A stretch of DNA of 64,000 nucleotides from Paraburkholderia susongensis. Lineage in GTDB: Bacteria > Pseudomonadota > Gammaproteobacteria > Burkholderiales > Burkholderiaceae. Location of the stretch: assembly GCF_900177725.1 (NCBI RefSeq), contig NZ_FXAT01000018.1, forward strand, positions 78,361 through 142,360, given 5' to 3'. The notes beneath the pieces were generated by a model, which worked only from the letters and a program-made list of their open reading frames with translations, did no database searches and was not told the DNA's origin. Positions 25,989-35,304 of the stretch are shown here, piece by piece (position 1 is the first letter of the stretch; each line of letters starts with the position of its first letter). Both the position numbers and the translations under genes were made by a program.

Positions 25989-26624
25989 TCAAAGATCGTT
26001 GCCCGCAGCCGGACTCGCCGCCTTCTTCTTGTCGCCGATACGGCTCTCCTGCCCGCGCATCAGCTTCGCAATGTTGCCGCGATGGCGCCACACGAGCAGC
26101 GCGCTCATCACGAGAACCGCCAGCGCGATGATGCGCGGCCCGAACAGGAACACGTAAAAGAGCGGCGCGAACACGGCGGCGCACAGCGCCGCCAGCGACG
26201 AATAGCGCGTAAAGAACGCAACGATGATCCAGGTCAGCAGCGTGGCGACGCCAAGCGTCGGGTTGATGGCGAGCAGCACGCCCGCGGCGGTCGCGACACC
26301 CTTGCCGCCCTTGAAGCGGAAGAAAACCGGATACAGGTGGCCGAGAAACACGGCAAGCGACGCAATCGCCACCGACCTGTCGTCGAGCCCGTAACGCGCG
26401 CCGAAATGCACGACCAGCCACACCGGCAGCCAGCCCTTGAAGGCGTCGCCGATCAGCGTGAGAATCGCCGCCTTCTTGCTGCCGCTGCGCAGCACGTTGG
26501 TGGCGCCCGGGTTGCCCGAGCCGTACGAACGCGGATCGTCGAGACCCATCGCGGCGCTCACGATCACCGCGAACGAGAGCGAACCGACCAGATAGGCAAC
26601 GATAGCAACGATCACATTTTGCAT
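25989..26624 (-). CDS. plsY: Glycerol-3-phosphate acyltransferase PlsY
   Basis: A 211-residue inner-membrane enzyme that acylates glycerol-3-phosphate from acyl-phosphate, the first step of phospholipid synthesis. The conserved loops GSGNPGATNVLRSG (~37-50) and FRFKGGKGVATAAG (~100) contain the active-site residues. About five TM helices are apparent. The Lys/Ala tail (GDKKKAASPAAG) is cytoplasmic. Stand-alone gene. Confidence 0.95.
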   Translation of the reverse strand: MQNVIVAIVAYLVGSLSFAVIVSAAMGLDDPRSYGSGNPGATNVLRSGSKKAAILTLIGDAFKGWLPVWLVVHFGARYGLDDRSVAIASLAVFLGHLYPVFFRFKGGKGVATAAGVLLAINPTLGVATLLTWIIVAFFTRYSSLAALCAAVFAPLFYVFLFGPRIIALAVLVMSALLVWRHRGNIAKLMRGQESRIGDKKKAASPAAGNDL

Positions 26625-26760
26625 GTGGGACTCTTATAGGAATCGCGGTCTGACACTCGACACCCCAACCGCCTCAGGGCACGCCACTCGAAACAGGGCG
26701 GCGCACATTCTACCGAACACATCCGCGAAGAAAGTATTCAGGCCGGCACCAACCCGAAAG

Positions 26761-27252
26761 TCAATCGACGCTTGCGCACTGCACCGGTCTGGCCGCCAGC
26801 AGATCCGTGAGCACCTTCGGCTCGACGCTCACGAGAAAACCGCGCCGCCCGCCATTCAGCCAGATTTTGTCCATCTCGAGAATGCTCGACTCGACGTACA
26901 CGGGCATCTGCTTGCGCGTGCCGAACGGCGACGTGCCGCCGATCAGGTAACCCGAGTGCCGGTTCGCGACGTCGGGCTTGCACGGCTCGACGCGCTTCGC
27001 GCCGATCTGCCGCGCGAGGTTCTTCGTGCTCACGGTGCGGTCGCCGTGCATCAGCACGATCAGCGGCTTCGCGTGCTCGTCTTCCATCACGAGCGTCTTC
27101 ACGACATGATGTTCGTCCACGCCGAGTTGCCGCGCCGATTCGCCGGTGCCGCCGTGCTCGACGTAGTCGTAAGGATGTTCGCCGAACGCGACGCCGTGGC
27201 GGCGCAAAAGCTGCGTGGCAGGCGTTTCGGAGACATGTCTGGATTTGCTCAT
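26761..27252 (-). CDS. ybaK: YbaK/EbsC aminoacyl-tRNA deacylase family protein
   Basis: A 163-residue cytosolic protein that hydrolyses mischarged Cys-tRNA(Pro) in characterised homologues. The motifs VKTLVMEDEHAKPLIVLMHGDRTVS, KRVEPCKPDVANRHSGYL and GGTSPFGTRKQMPVYVE are typical (written as separate short blocks). The conserved Lys of the deacylation site is in the first block. Start at 27252; an upstream in-frame start at 27303 is unlikely. Confidence 0.92.
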   Translation of the reverse strand: MSKSRHVSETPATQLLRRHGVAFGEHPYDYVEHGGTGESARQLGVDEHHVVKTLVMEDEHAKPLIVLMHGDRTVSTKNLARQIGAKRVEPCKPDVANRHSGYLIGGTSPFGTRKQMPVYVESSILEMDKIWLNGGRRGFLVSVEPKVLTDLLAARPVQCASVD

Positions 27253-27357
27253 CGGCGCATTGTAATGGCGAGTTCGTACAACGGCTATTTGCCGACCGGC
27301 CAATTGTGCGGGCCCGGCGATTGTGGCACGATCGTTCGCGAATAACAGGAGGCAGCG

Positions 27358-28920
27358 ATGAGCCCAGCTTCATCCATCCGTTCCACGATCGACATTCCCG
27401 CATTGCTGGCCGCCCTGCCCGCGCGCATCAGCGAGATTGCCGCGCTCGCCGCCGCGCGTGATCCGCAGCACGTCGCGCTGATCGAGGATGCGCGCCGCCT
27501 GACCAGCGCGCAACTGCTGGAAGCCGTCGACGCCACCGCCGCGCTGCTGCGCGGATGGGGCGTGCGCGGCGGCGATCGCGTGATGATCGTCGCGGAAAAC
27601 AGCATCGCGCAGATCGTGCTGCTATTCGCAACCGCGAAGCTCGATGCATGGGCGCTCGTGTCGAATGCGCGCCTGTCCGCAGCCGAACTCGACTCGATCC
27701 GCGCGCATGCGCAACCGCGCGTCGTCGCCTATGCGGTGGAAAGCTCCGCCGACGCGCGCCAGCATGCGCAGCGGCACGAGGCGCAGAGCGCGCCCGCGCT
27801 CGCGCCGGACATCGGCGCATGGTCGTATGCGGTGGACAGCACGGTGCAAGCCGAACCCGTGGAAGCCGCGAACCACCGTCAATGCGCGGCGCTGATCTAC
27901 ACGACCGGCACCACCGGCGCGCCGAAGGGCGTGATGCTGTCGCACCGCAATCTGTTGTACATCGCCGCGGTGTCGAGCCAGCTGCGCGAGGTCGGGCCCG
28001 GCGACGTCGTCTATGCGGTGCTGCCTATTTCGCACGTGTACGGTTTCGCGTCGGTGTGCCTCGGCAGCCTGCATGCGGGCGCGACATTGCGGCTCGCACC
28101 GCGCTTCGTGCCGGAAGCGGTGCGCCGCGCGCTCGCCGAAGAGCGCGTGTCGATCTTCCAGGGCGTGCCGGCCATGCACGCGAAGCTGCTCGAACATCTG
28201 CAGACGCAGGGCCACGCGTGGTCCGCGCCGCAACTGCGCTTCGCCTATTCGGGCGGCTCGCCGCTCGACGCCGCGCTCAAAGCGCAGGCCGAAGCCGTCT
28301 ACGGTCTGCCGCTGCACAACGGCTACGGGATGACCGAAAGCAGCCCGACCGTCTCGCACACGATGCTCGATGCGCCGCGCGGCGACTGCTCGGTCGGCGA
28401 GATCATTCCCGGTGTCGAGGTGAAGTTCGTCGGGCTCGATGGCATCGAAGCGGCGCAAGGCGAGATCGGCGAACTGTGGGTGCGCGGGCCGAACGTGATG
28501 CTCGGCTACTACCGCAGCCCCGAGCAAACGCGCGCGGCCGTCACCGAAGACGGCTGGCTCAAGACCGGCGACCTCGCGCGCCAGGACGCGGATGGCGCGC
28601 TGCATATCGTCGGGCGCAGCAAGGAGCTCATCATCCGCTCGGGCTTCAATGTGTATCCGGCCGAAGTCGAGCATGTGCTGAACGCGCATCCGCAGGTCGT
28701 GCAGTCGGCGGTGATTGGGCGCGCGGTCGAGGGCAACGAGGAAGTGATCGCGTTCGTCGAGCTGGTTTCCGGCGCGACGGTCACGCCCGCGGAATTGATC
28801 GCGTGGTGCGGCGAGCGGCTCGCGCCATACAAACGGCCGGTCGAACTCAGAGTGCTTGCGGCGTTGCCGGCTGCATCGACCGGCAAGATTCTGAAGCACC
28901 GGCTGCGCGAGTTCCTCTGA
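27358..28920 (+). CDS. AMP-dependent acyl-CoA synthetase/ligase
   Basis: A 520-residue adenylate-forming enzyme. The P-loop IYTTGTTGAPKGVMLSH is at ~179-195, NGYGMTESSP in the middle and TGDLARQDADGALHIVGR before the hinge. The C-terminal catalytic lysine is in AASTGKILKHRLREFL. It activates a carboxylic acid as the acyl-AMP and then the CoA thioester. The sequence resembles medium/long-chain or aromatic acyl-CoA ligases, but the substrate cannot be named. An AGGAGG site precedes the ATG. No partner gene is adjacent. Confidence 0.85.
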   Translation: MSPASSIRSTIDIPALLAALPARISEIAALAAARDPQHVALIEDARRLTSAQLLEAVDATAALLRGWGVRGGDRVMIVAENSIAQIVLLFATAKLDAWALVSNARLSAAELDSIRAHAQPRVVAYAVESSADARQHAQRHEAQSAPALAPDIGAWSYAVDSTVQAEPVEAANHRQCAALIYTTGTTGAPKGVMLSHRNLLYIAAVSSQLREVGPGDVVYAVLPISHVYGFASVCLGSLHAGATLRLAPRFVPEAVRRALAEERVSIFQGVPAMHAKLLEHLQTQGHAWSAPQLRFAYSGGSPLDAALKAQAEAVYGLPLHNGYGMTESSPTVSHTMLDAPRGDCSVGEIIPGVEVKFVGLDGIEAAQGEIGELWVRGPNVMLGYYRSPEQTRAAVTEDGWLKTGDLARQDADGALHIVGRSKELIIRSGFNVYPAEVEHVLNAHPQVVQSAVIGRAVEGNEEVIAFVELVSGATVTPAELIAWCGERLAPYKRPVELRVLAALPAASTGKILKHRLREFL

Positions 28921-29036
28921 AACGGCGGGTGCGGCGGTTAGTCTGGTCAGGCGGGCTGGGTCGAGCGCGCGCCGAACCCGCACCGAACCCGCGTCAGGCC
29001 CACGTCAAACCGCCTCGAGCTCGCATCGAGCTCGCA

Positions 29037-29990
29037 TCACCCGCGCGGATGATGCTGCGCATGCAGCGACTTCAGCCGCTCGCGCGCGACGTGCGTGTAG
29101 ATCTGCGTGGTCGAAATATCGGTGTGGCCGAGCAGCAGTTGCACGACGCGCAGGTCCGCGCCGTGATTGAGCAGATGCGTCGCGAACGCGTGCCGCAGCG
29201 TATGTGGCGACAACGGCGCATGCACGCCAGCCGCCGCCGCGTGGCGCTTGATGATGTTCCAGAACTGCTGGCGCGTCATGCCTTCCGCACGGGTCGTCAC
29301 GAAGAGCGCATCCGCCGCGCGCTCGCCGAGCAGCGCTGGGCGCGCGTCACGCAGATAACGTTCGATCCAGTCGTGCGCCTCTTCGCCGAACGGAATCAGG
29401 CGCTCTTTCGAGCCCTTGCCGGTCACGCGCACCACGCCATCGTTCAGGCTCACTTCCACGGTCTTCAGCGTGACGAGTTCGGTCACGCGCAGACCGCTCG
29501 CGTACATCAGCTCGAGCATCGTGCGATCGCGCAGGCCCAGCGGCGTATCGATATCGGGTGCGCCGAGCAGCGCTTCGATCTGCGCTTCGCTGAGCGTCGA
29601 CGGAAAACGCGGCGGCTGTTTCGCCGAGCGGATGCGCAGCGTCGGATCGAGCGCCGCGCGATGCTCGCGCACCGCCCACGCGTAATAACGGCGAAACACC
29701 GAGAGCCGCCGGTTCGCCGAGGTCGCCTTGTCTTTCTGGCGCGCTGCGCTGTAGGCAGTGAGGTCGGCTTCGCTCGCGGTATCGAGCGACGCGTTGCGCG
29801 CGTGCGCGAGCCATTCGCAGAAGAGTCGCAAGTCGCGGCGATACGCGTCGAGCGTGTTGCGCGACAGGCCGTGTTCGAGCCACAGCGCGTCGCAGAATGC
29901 ATCGATCGACGCGGAACTCGTGAGCAGAAGCGGCGACGCGCTCGCCGCGTCGCCGGCCTTCTTACTGGTATCCGTCACGCTCGTGCTCAT
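29037..29990 (-). CDS. xerD: Site-specific tyrosine recombinase XerD
   Basis: 317 residues. A SAM-like N-terminal DNA-binding domain (~30-115: FCDALWLEHGLSRNTLDAYRR) precedes the catalytic domain with Arg (ASGLRVTELV), Lys (GKGSKERLIP), HTLRHAFATHLL, LGHTDISTT and the nucleophile Tyr in QIYTHV. With XerC it resolves chromosome dimers at dif. Its ATG overlaps the ogt stop codon by four bases, so it is translated from an ogt-xerD message. Confidence 0.93.
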   Translation of the reverse strand: MSTSVTDTSKKAGDAASASPLLLTSSASIDAFCDALWLEHGLSRNTLDAYRRDLRLFCEWLAHARNASLDTASEADLTAYSAARQKDKATSANRRLSVFRRYYAWAVREHRAALDPTLRIRSAKQPPRFPSTLSEAQIEALLGAPDIDTPLGLRDRTMLELMYASGLRVTELVTLKTVEVSLNDGVVRVTGKGSKERLIPFGEEAHDWIERYLRDARPALLGERAADALFVTTRAEGMTRQQFWNIIKRHAAAAGVHAPLSPHTLRHAFATHLLNHGADLRVVQLLLGHTDISTTQIYTHVARERLKSLHAQHHPRG

Positions 29991-30457
29991 GCGTACGGAA
30001 CGCCTTCATGCGCGAGCAGCCAGCGCTTCACGTTGCGAAAGAAACCATCGCCCGCATGATGCGCGAATCCGCCGATGCCGCTCGAACTCACGACGCGGTG
30101 ACACGGAATCACGATCGGAAAGAAATTCGCGCCGCACGCCTGGCCGACCGCGCGCGGCACGCTGCCCAATTGCCTCGCGAGCTGCCCGTAGGTGAGCACG
30201 ACGCCGGGCGGAATCTCGCTGATTGCCTGCCACACGCGCCGCTGGAACGCGGTGCCGCACTCGGCGAGCGGCAGCTCGAACTTCGCGGACGCGCGCTCGA
30301 AGTAACGCTCGATCTGCTCGGCGGCTTCGCGCGCGAGCGGTGTATCGGGCGCGACATTGCGCGTCGATTCCGGCAGATAGACGATCTCGCGCACGGCGTC
30401 GCCCTCGAGGCGGATGCCGACCTTGCCGAACGGCGCGTCGATCACTGCGTTGAACAT
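29987..30457 (-). CDS. ogt: Methylated-DNA--[protein]-cysteine S-methyltransferase
   Basis: 156 residues. The suicide-enzyme motif PIVIPCHRVVSSSG (acceptor Cys ~123) and the helix-turn-helix FQRRVWQAISEIPPGVVLTY identify an Ogt/AGT that removes methyl from O6-methylguanine. The start at 30457 follows AAGGAG; a longer frame to 30589 is not supported. Upstream, the 12-base unit CCTGCGCCCCTA appears twice in tandem (about 30475-30500), probably non-functional. It is coupled to xerD by an ATGA overlap. Confidence 0.93.
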   Translation of the reverse strand: MFNAVIDAPFGKVGIRLEGDAVREIVYLPESTRNVAPDTPLAREAAEQIERYFERASAKFELPLAECGTAFQRRVWQAISEIPPGVVLTYGQLARQLGSVPRAVGQACGANFFPIVIPCHRVVSSSGIGGFAHHAGDGFFRNVKRWLLAHEGVPYA

Positions 30458-30615
30458 GATTGCCTGCTCCTTTACCTGCGCCCCTACCTGCGCCCCTACC
30501 GCGCGGCTGAAGGTTTGCGCTGCGGGTTCGCATTGCACGTTCGCCACGTGACGTGCCTGCGCCTTCCTGCACGCGCGCCACGAAGGCAACCCAACCGCCG
30601 CGAATTGCCGCTACT

Positions 30616-31941
30616 TTACGCCGCTTCCAGCGCCCACTCCACATGCTCGCGCACGACGGCCGAAGGGTCGCCGGCGCGCTGCCTCAATGCCTGCACGATC
30701 GCCGCGCGAGCCTCATCGCCAAGGCTTCCGGGCGCAGCGCGCAACGCATTGCCCATACCCACCGCGAGATTGCGCAGCCAGCTTTCGTAGCCGATGCGGC
30801 GAATCGCGCTGCCCTGCATGCGCGTGTCGAATTCGTCCGCGCTCCACGCGAACAGCTCGACGAGCGACGCGCGATCGAGCCCGTGCCGCACGTCGAAATC
30901 GGCGAGCGGCGCGGCCTGCGCGAACTTGTTCCATGGACACACGAGCTGGCAATCGTCGCAGCCATAGACACGATTGCCGATCAGCGGCCGCATGTCCAGG
31001 GGAATACTGCCCTTCAGTTCGATCGTCAGATAGGAGATGCAGCGGCGCGCGTCGACCTTGTAAGGCGCGACGATCGCGCCGGTCGGGCACGCGCCGAGAC
31101 AGCGCGTGCAACTGCCGCAATGCGAGCCCGGCGTTTCGGGCGCGGCTTCGGGCGAGGTTTGCGCATCGGTCGGCAGGGGGATGTCGACGTAGATTTCGCC
31201 GAGAAAAAACAGCGACCCGGCATCGCGCTGCAGGAGCAGCGTGTGCTTGCCGCGCCAGCCGATGCCCGCCTTCTGCGCGAGTTCCACTTCGAGCACCGGC
31301 GCTGAATCGGTAAACACGCGATAGCCGAACGGCCCGATCGCCGCTTCGATTTTCTCGGCCAGATGTTGCAAACGATTACGCATCACCTTGTGATAGTCGC
31401 GGCCGCGCGCATAGATCGACACCACCGCCGCCGACGGGTCCGCGAGCCGCGCATGCTCGGCCGCGCGCCAGTCGCGTGTGCGTGGCGTGTGCTGCGCGTC
31501 TTGCGGCGCGCTTCCAGACACGCTTTCGGGTGCTTCATACGCACCCTCGTACGCACCCTCGCTTGCCTCTTCCCACGCACGTCCGGGTGCGCTCCCGGCA
31601 AGCGTCGACGCAGGCAAATAAGCGATGCGCGCGGTAATCACACGTCGCGTGCCGGCCACAAGCTCGGCCGGCCGCGCGCGTTTCATGCCGTGTTTCGCCA
31701 TATAATCCATCTCGCCGTGGCACCCCGCTTCGAGCCACGCCGCAAGCGGCGCTTCAGCGGCGCAGAGATCGGTGTCGCTAATGCCGATCGCCCCGAAGCC
31801 CAGTTCGCGGCCCCACGTCTTGATGTCGAGCGCGAGCGCACGGAGCGCTGCTTCGTCGAAACGAGGCATATCACGAGGGGTCGGCTCGGCATCGGCCGAT
31901 GCGCTCATGCAGGACACAGAGGACGTCGGACTTCGGTTCAT
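30616..31941 (-). CDS. queG: Epoxyqueuosine reductase
   Basis: A 441-residue cobalamin- and Fe-S-dependent enzyme for the last step of queuosine tRNA modification. It has LGFGAIGISDTDL near the N-terminus, an Fe-S region (CGSCTRCLGACPTGA, then GCDDCQLVCPWN) with all eight cysteines, and the family motif RRCISYLTIELKG. Residues ~115-165 form a low-complexity insertion with a duplicated EGAYEGAYE. The ATG at 31941 lies only 17 bases from the divergent tsaE start; internal starts at 31908 and 31869 are possible and would leave room for promoters. Confidence 0.92.
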   Translation of the reverse strand: MNRSPTSSVSCMSASADAEPTPRDMPRFDEAALRALALDIKTWGRELGFGAIGISDTDLCAAEAPLAAWLEAGCHGEMDYMAKHGMKRARPAELVAGTRRVITARIAYLPASTLAGSAPGRAWEEASEGAYEGAYEAPESVSGSAPQDAQHTPRTRDWRAAEHARLADPSAAVVSIYARGRDYHKVMRNRLQHLAEKIEAAIGPFGYRVFTDSAPVLEVELAQKAGIGWRGKHTLLLQRDAGSLFFLGEIYVDIPLPTDAQTSPEAAPETPGSHCGSCTRCLGACPTGAIVAPYKVDARRCISYLTIELKGSIPLDMRPLIGNRVYGCDDCQLVCPWNKFAQAAPLADFDVRHGLDRASLVELFAWSADEFDTRMQGSAIRRIGYESWLRNLAVGMGNALRAAPGSLGDEARAAIVQALRQRAGDPSAVVREHVEWALEAA

Positions 31942-31958
31942 CACGCTATTTTACGAGA

Positions 31959-32546
31959 ATGCCTGTCAATCCCGATCACGCGCACCTGCCGCCCGCTCCC
32001 GTCCTGCTCGAACGCTCCTTCGCGCTCGCGGACGAAGCCGCCACGCACGCGTTCGGAGAGCGTTTCGCACAGGCGATCGAAAGCGTGCGCGAGGCAGCGC
32101 AGGACCAGCAGCCCGCGCAAGAGCCTGAAGCGGCGAGGGGCCACGCATTCCACGGCCTGCAGGTGCAACTCATCGGCGACCTCGGCGCCGGCAAAACCAC
32201 GCTCGTGCGCGCAACCTTGCGCGGTCTCGGTCACACCGGCCGCGTGCGCAGTCCCACCTATACGCTCGTCGAACCTTATGTGCTCGAGCGGCCCGCTGGG
32301 GAACTCGCGCTCTATCACTTCGATCTGTACAGATTCAGCGATCCGGCCGAATGGGCCGACGCGGGCTTTCGCGAATATTTCGACAGCGGCGCGATCTGCC
32401 TCGTCGAATGGCCGCAGCGCGTGGGGCCGCTGCTTGGCGTACCGGATCTCGTCTTCTCGCTCGCGCTCGACGGCGAAGGAGACGCACGCGTACTCGTCGC
32501 ACGGGCATATAGCGAATCAGGAAAGGCATGTCTCGAAAGATGTTGA
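31959..32546 (+). CDS. tsaE: tRNA threonylcarbamoyladenosine biosynthesis ATPase TsaE
   Basis: 195 residues. Walker A LIGDLGAGKTTLVRATLRGL (~68), the VRSPTYTLVEPY motif, HFDLYRF and the late CLVEWPQRVG define TsaE, the ATPase that works with TsaB/TsaD to make t6A at tRNA position 37. An insertion of about 25 residues (AAQDQQPAQEPEAARGH) separates the N-terminal helix from the P-loop. The gene overlaps the amidase gene by 19 bases, a common arrangement in proteobacteria. Confidence 0.93.
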   Translation: MPVNPDHAHLPPAPVLLERSFALADEAATHAFGERFAQAIESVREAAQDQQPAQEPEAARGHAFHGLQVQLIGDLGAGKTTLVRATLRGLGHTGRVRSPTYTLVEPYVLERPAGELALYHFDLYRFSDPAEWADAGFREYFDSGAICLVEWPQRVGPLLGVPDLVFSLALDGEGDARVLVARAYSESGKACLERC

Positions 32547-34135
32547 TCAAACCGTTCCACTCGATCGAATCCGCGGCGGGCGCCACGCATAACTGGCGGC
32601 GCCGCCAGATTCTGCGGGCGGGCGCGTCGACGCTCGTGCTCGGCCTCGTCGCGCCGCGCCTCGCGTGGGCGAGCTCGGTGCTCGGCGTGCGCGTGTGGCC
32701 CGCGCGCGACTACACGCGCGTGACGATCGAATCCGATCAGCCGCTGCAGAACACGCAGCAACTGCTGCAGGGACCGGACCGGCTCGTCGTCGATCTGAAC
32801 GGCCTCGATCTCGATCAGGAGCTCAAGGATCTCGTCTCCAAAATCACGCCGAACGATCCGCAAATTTCGTCGGTGCGGGTCGGGCAATATCAGCCGCACG
32901 TGGTGCGCATGGTGTTCGACCTCAAGGGTTCGGTGAAACCGCAGGTGTTCACGCTGCCGCCGGTCGGCACGTACAAGTACCGGCTCGTGTTCGACCTGTA
33001 TCCGGCCGTCGCACCCGATCCGCTCATGGATCTGCTCGCGCAGACCGAGCGCAAGCAGCAGGCGCTCGACGCGGAAAACGGCGCGCCGCCCGCCACGCTG
33101 AGCGGCCCCGGCTCGACGCCGCCCGCCGACAACAGCGAGGCGTTCTTCGAGCACTATGCGCAGAACGGCGGTGGCAACGACAGCAGCGGCAGCGCGTCCG
33201 GCGTGCCGCATCCTCCCGCGCATGGCACGGGGACGCCCACTGCGCCGATCATCGCGGGTAGGCAGGCCACACCGTCGGCGCCGCTCGCGCCGCCCGCCGC
33301 GATCGCGCGCAACAAGGGCGGCAATGGCAGCGGCAGCACCGCGCGCGGCCTCGACGGCAACGATCTCGGCGGCAGCGACGACGCCTACGCGTTCAGCACG
33401 CCGAAACCGGGCAGAAGCAACACCGTGCGTCTGCTGACCGTCGCGATCGACCCCGGTCACGGCGGGGAAGATCCGGGCGCGATCGGCGGCGCGGGCACTT
33501 ACGAGAAACACATCGCGCTCGACATCGCGAAGAAGCTGCGCGCGAAAATCGACGCGCAACCGAACATGCGCTCCATGATGACGCGCGACGCCGACTTCTT
33601 CGTGCCGCTCAACGTGCGCGTGCAAAAGGCGCGCCGCGTCGGCGCGGACCTGTTCGTGTCGATTCACGCGGACGCGTTCACGACACCCGATGCGAAAGGC
33701 TCGTCGGTGTTCGCGCTGTCCGAGCATGGCGCGACGAGCGCGGCCGCGCGCTGGATGGCGAACAAGGAGAACTCGTCGGATCTGATCGGCGGCATCAACA
33801 TCAAATCCGCCGACGCCACCGTGAACCGCGCGCTGTTCGACATGTCGACCACCGCGCAGATTCGCGACTCGATGCGTTACGGCAATTTCGTGCTCAAGGA
33901 AATCGGCGACATCAACAAGCTGCACAAGGGCTCGGTCGAGCAGGCCGGCTTCGCGGTGCTGAAGGCGCCGGACATTCCGTCGATCCTCGTCGAGACCGCG
34001 TTCATCAGCAATCCGGACGAAGAGCGACGCCTGAACGACGACGCGTATCGCGACAGGATGGCGAGCGCGATCCTGACCGGCATCAAGCGCTATTTCGCGG
34101 CGAACCCGCCGCTCGCGAAGAACCGCATGACGTGA
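32528..34135 (+). CDS. amiC: N-acetylmuramoyl-L-alanine amidase (AmiC-type, Tat-exported)
   Basis: 535 residues. A twin-arginine signal (NWRRRQILRAG followed by a hydrophobic stretch ending LAWAS) precedes an AMIN domain (~45-165) and a long Gly/Ser/Pro-rich linker (~170-290). The Amidase_3 zinc hydrolase domain (~300-525) has AIDPGHGGEDPGAIGG, SIHADAF and VETAFISNPDEER supplying the zinc His/Glu ligands. It cleaves peptidoglycan cross-bridges during septum splitting. GGAAAGG precedes the ATG at 32528, inside the tsaE end. The linker is unusually long. Confidence 0.93.
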   Translation: MSRKMLIKPFHSIESAAGATHNWRRRQILRAGASTLVLGLVAPRLAWASSVLGVRVWPARDYTRVTIESDQPLQNTQQLLQGPDRLVVDLNGLDLDQELKDLVSKITPNDPQISSVRVGQYQPHVVRMVFDLKGSVKPQVFTLPPVGTYKYRLVFDLYPAVAPDPLMDLLAQTERKQQALDAENGAPPATLSGPGSTPPADNSEAFFEHYAQNGGGNDSSGSASGVPHPPAHGTGTPTAPIIAGRQATPSAPLAPPAAIARNKGGNGSGSTARGLDGNDLGGSDDAYAFSTPKPGRSNTVRLLTVAIDPGHGGEDPGAIGGAGTYEKHIALDIAKKLRAKIDAQPNMRSMMTRDADFFVPLNVRVQKARRVGADLFVSIHADAFTTPDAKGSSVFALSEHGATSAAARWMANKENSSDLIGGINIKSADATVNRALFDMSTTAQIRDSMRYGNFVLKEIGDINKLHKGSVEQAGFAVLKAPDIPSILVETAFISNPDEERRLNDDAYRDRMASAILTGIKRYFAANPPLAKNRMT

Positions 34136-34155
34136 GCGAGGCGCGCCGCCGGCGC

Positions 34156-35037
34156 TCAGCGCGCCGGCATGAGCCGCTGCACGACCCAGCCGCCGAACAC
34201 ATTGACCGCGAGCCCCGCCATCACGAGCAAGGCCCCCGCGACCTGCATCGCGGATAACTGCTCGCCGAGCAGCAGCGACGCCGACGCGAGCCCGACGATC
34301 GGCACCAGCAGCGAAAACGGCGCGACCTGGCTCGCCGGATAGCGCGACAGCAGGCGGCTCCACAAGCCATAACCGACCAACGTCGCGATAAAGGCGAGAT
34401 AGACGATCGCGAAAATCGACAGCGCGCTGATGCCGGTCAGCGCGGCGGCGATTTCCCGCGGCCCCTCGAACACGAGCGACGCCGCGAAAAACGGCAGCGG
34501 CGGAATCAGGCTGCCCCACACGACGAGCCCGACCAGATCGACCTTGCCGACCTTCTTCGTGACGATGTTGCCGAGCGCCCACATGCACGCCGCGCACAGC
34601 GTGAGCACGAAGCCGGCGAGCGACATCGTGTGGCCGCCTTGCAGGCCGATCACCGCAAGGCCCGCGGCCGCGATCAGCAGACCCGCGACGTTCGGCAAAC
34701 GGAAGCGCTCCTGCAGAAACAGCGCCGCGAAGATCAGCGTGAAAAACGCCTGCGCCTGCAGCACCAGCGATGCGAGCCCCGCCGGCATGCCGACGTACAT
34801 CGCCGAGAACAGGAACGCGAATTGCCCGAACGAGATCGTCGCGCCGTAGGCGAAGAGCCAGCGCCACGGCATCTGCGGCCGCCTGACGAAAAACACCGCG
34901 GGCACCGCGGCGAGCGTGAAGCGCAACGCGCCGAGCAGCATCGGCGGCACGCCATGCAAGCCCACCTTTATCACGACGAAGTTGACGCCCCACGCGAGCA
35001 CGACGATCAACGCGAGCAGCAGATCCCTGGGCGACAT
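34156..35037 (-). CDS. EamA-family (DMT) transporter
   Basis: A 293-residue inner-membrane protein with ten predicted TM helices and two EamA repeats. It resembles amino-acid or metabolite exporters (WGVNFVVIKVGLHGVPP near the N-terminus, SLLVPIVGLASASLLLGE in the second repeat). The ATG at 35037 follows GGAGA seven bases upstream. Substrate unknown. It is divergent from the pirin gene across a 267-base gap. Confidence 0.88.
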   Translation of the reverse strand: MSPRDLLLALIVVLAWGVNFVVIKVGLHGVPPMLLGALRFTLAAVPAVFFVRRPQMPWRWLFAYGATISFGQFAFLFSAMYVGMPAGLASLVLQAQAFFTLIFAALFLQERFRLPNVAGLLIAAAGLAVIGLQGGHTMSLAGFVLTLCAACMWALGNIVTKKVGKVDLVGLVVWGSLIPPLPFFAASLVFEGPREIAAALTGISALSIFAIVYLAFIATLVGYGLWSRLLSRYPASQVAPFSLLVPIVGLASASLLLGEQLSAMQVAGALLVMAGLAVNVFGGWVVQRLMPAR

Positions 35038-35304
35038 CCCAGTCTCCAATATGATGGTCCGATCCGGCAGTTTAGCGGAGCGGGCGGCGCGGCGTGTGTG
35101 GTGGAGTGTGGGGTGGCGCGTGCACGCCGGGCACGCGACTGGCTATCCGTTATCGTCATGCCCCAGCCGTCATACCGGCCTGTTGCCCCGGCTCACCGCA
35201 CCCTCGCCCGCCCGCTCGCTCCTTTGTTGACGTCGGCCGCGCGCGGCGCGCAGTAGAATCGTCGATTGAACCGCTCTCCTTTCATTCTCCCGTCGAGCCT
35301 GCCC

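Noticed and set aside
28999..29040. Short tandem CGAGCTCGCAT repeats before the end of xerD
   Set aside because: Two copies only, in a short GC-rich gap; probably slippage without function.
32315..34993. 892-codon open frame on the minus strand opposite amiC and part of the EamA gene
   Set aside because: It is an Arg/Ala-rich frame with no domain motifs, produced by high-GC codon bias opposite well-identified genes.
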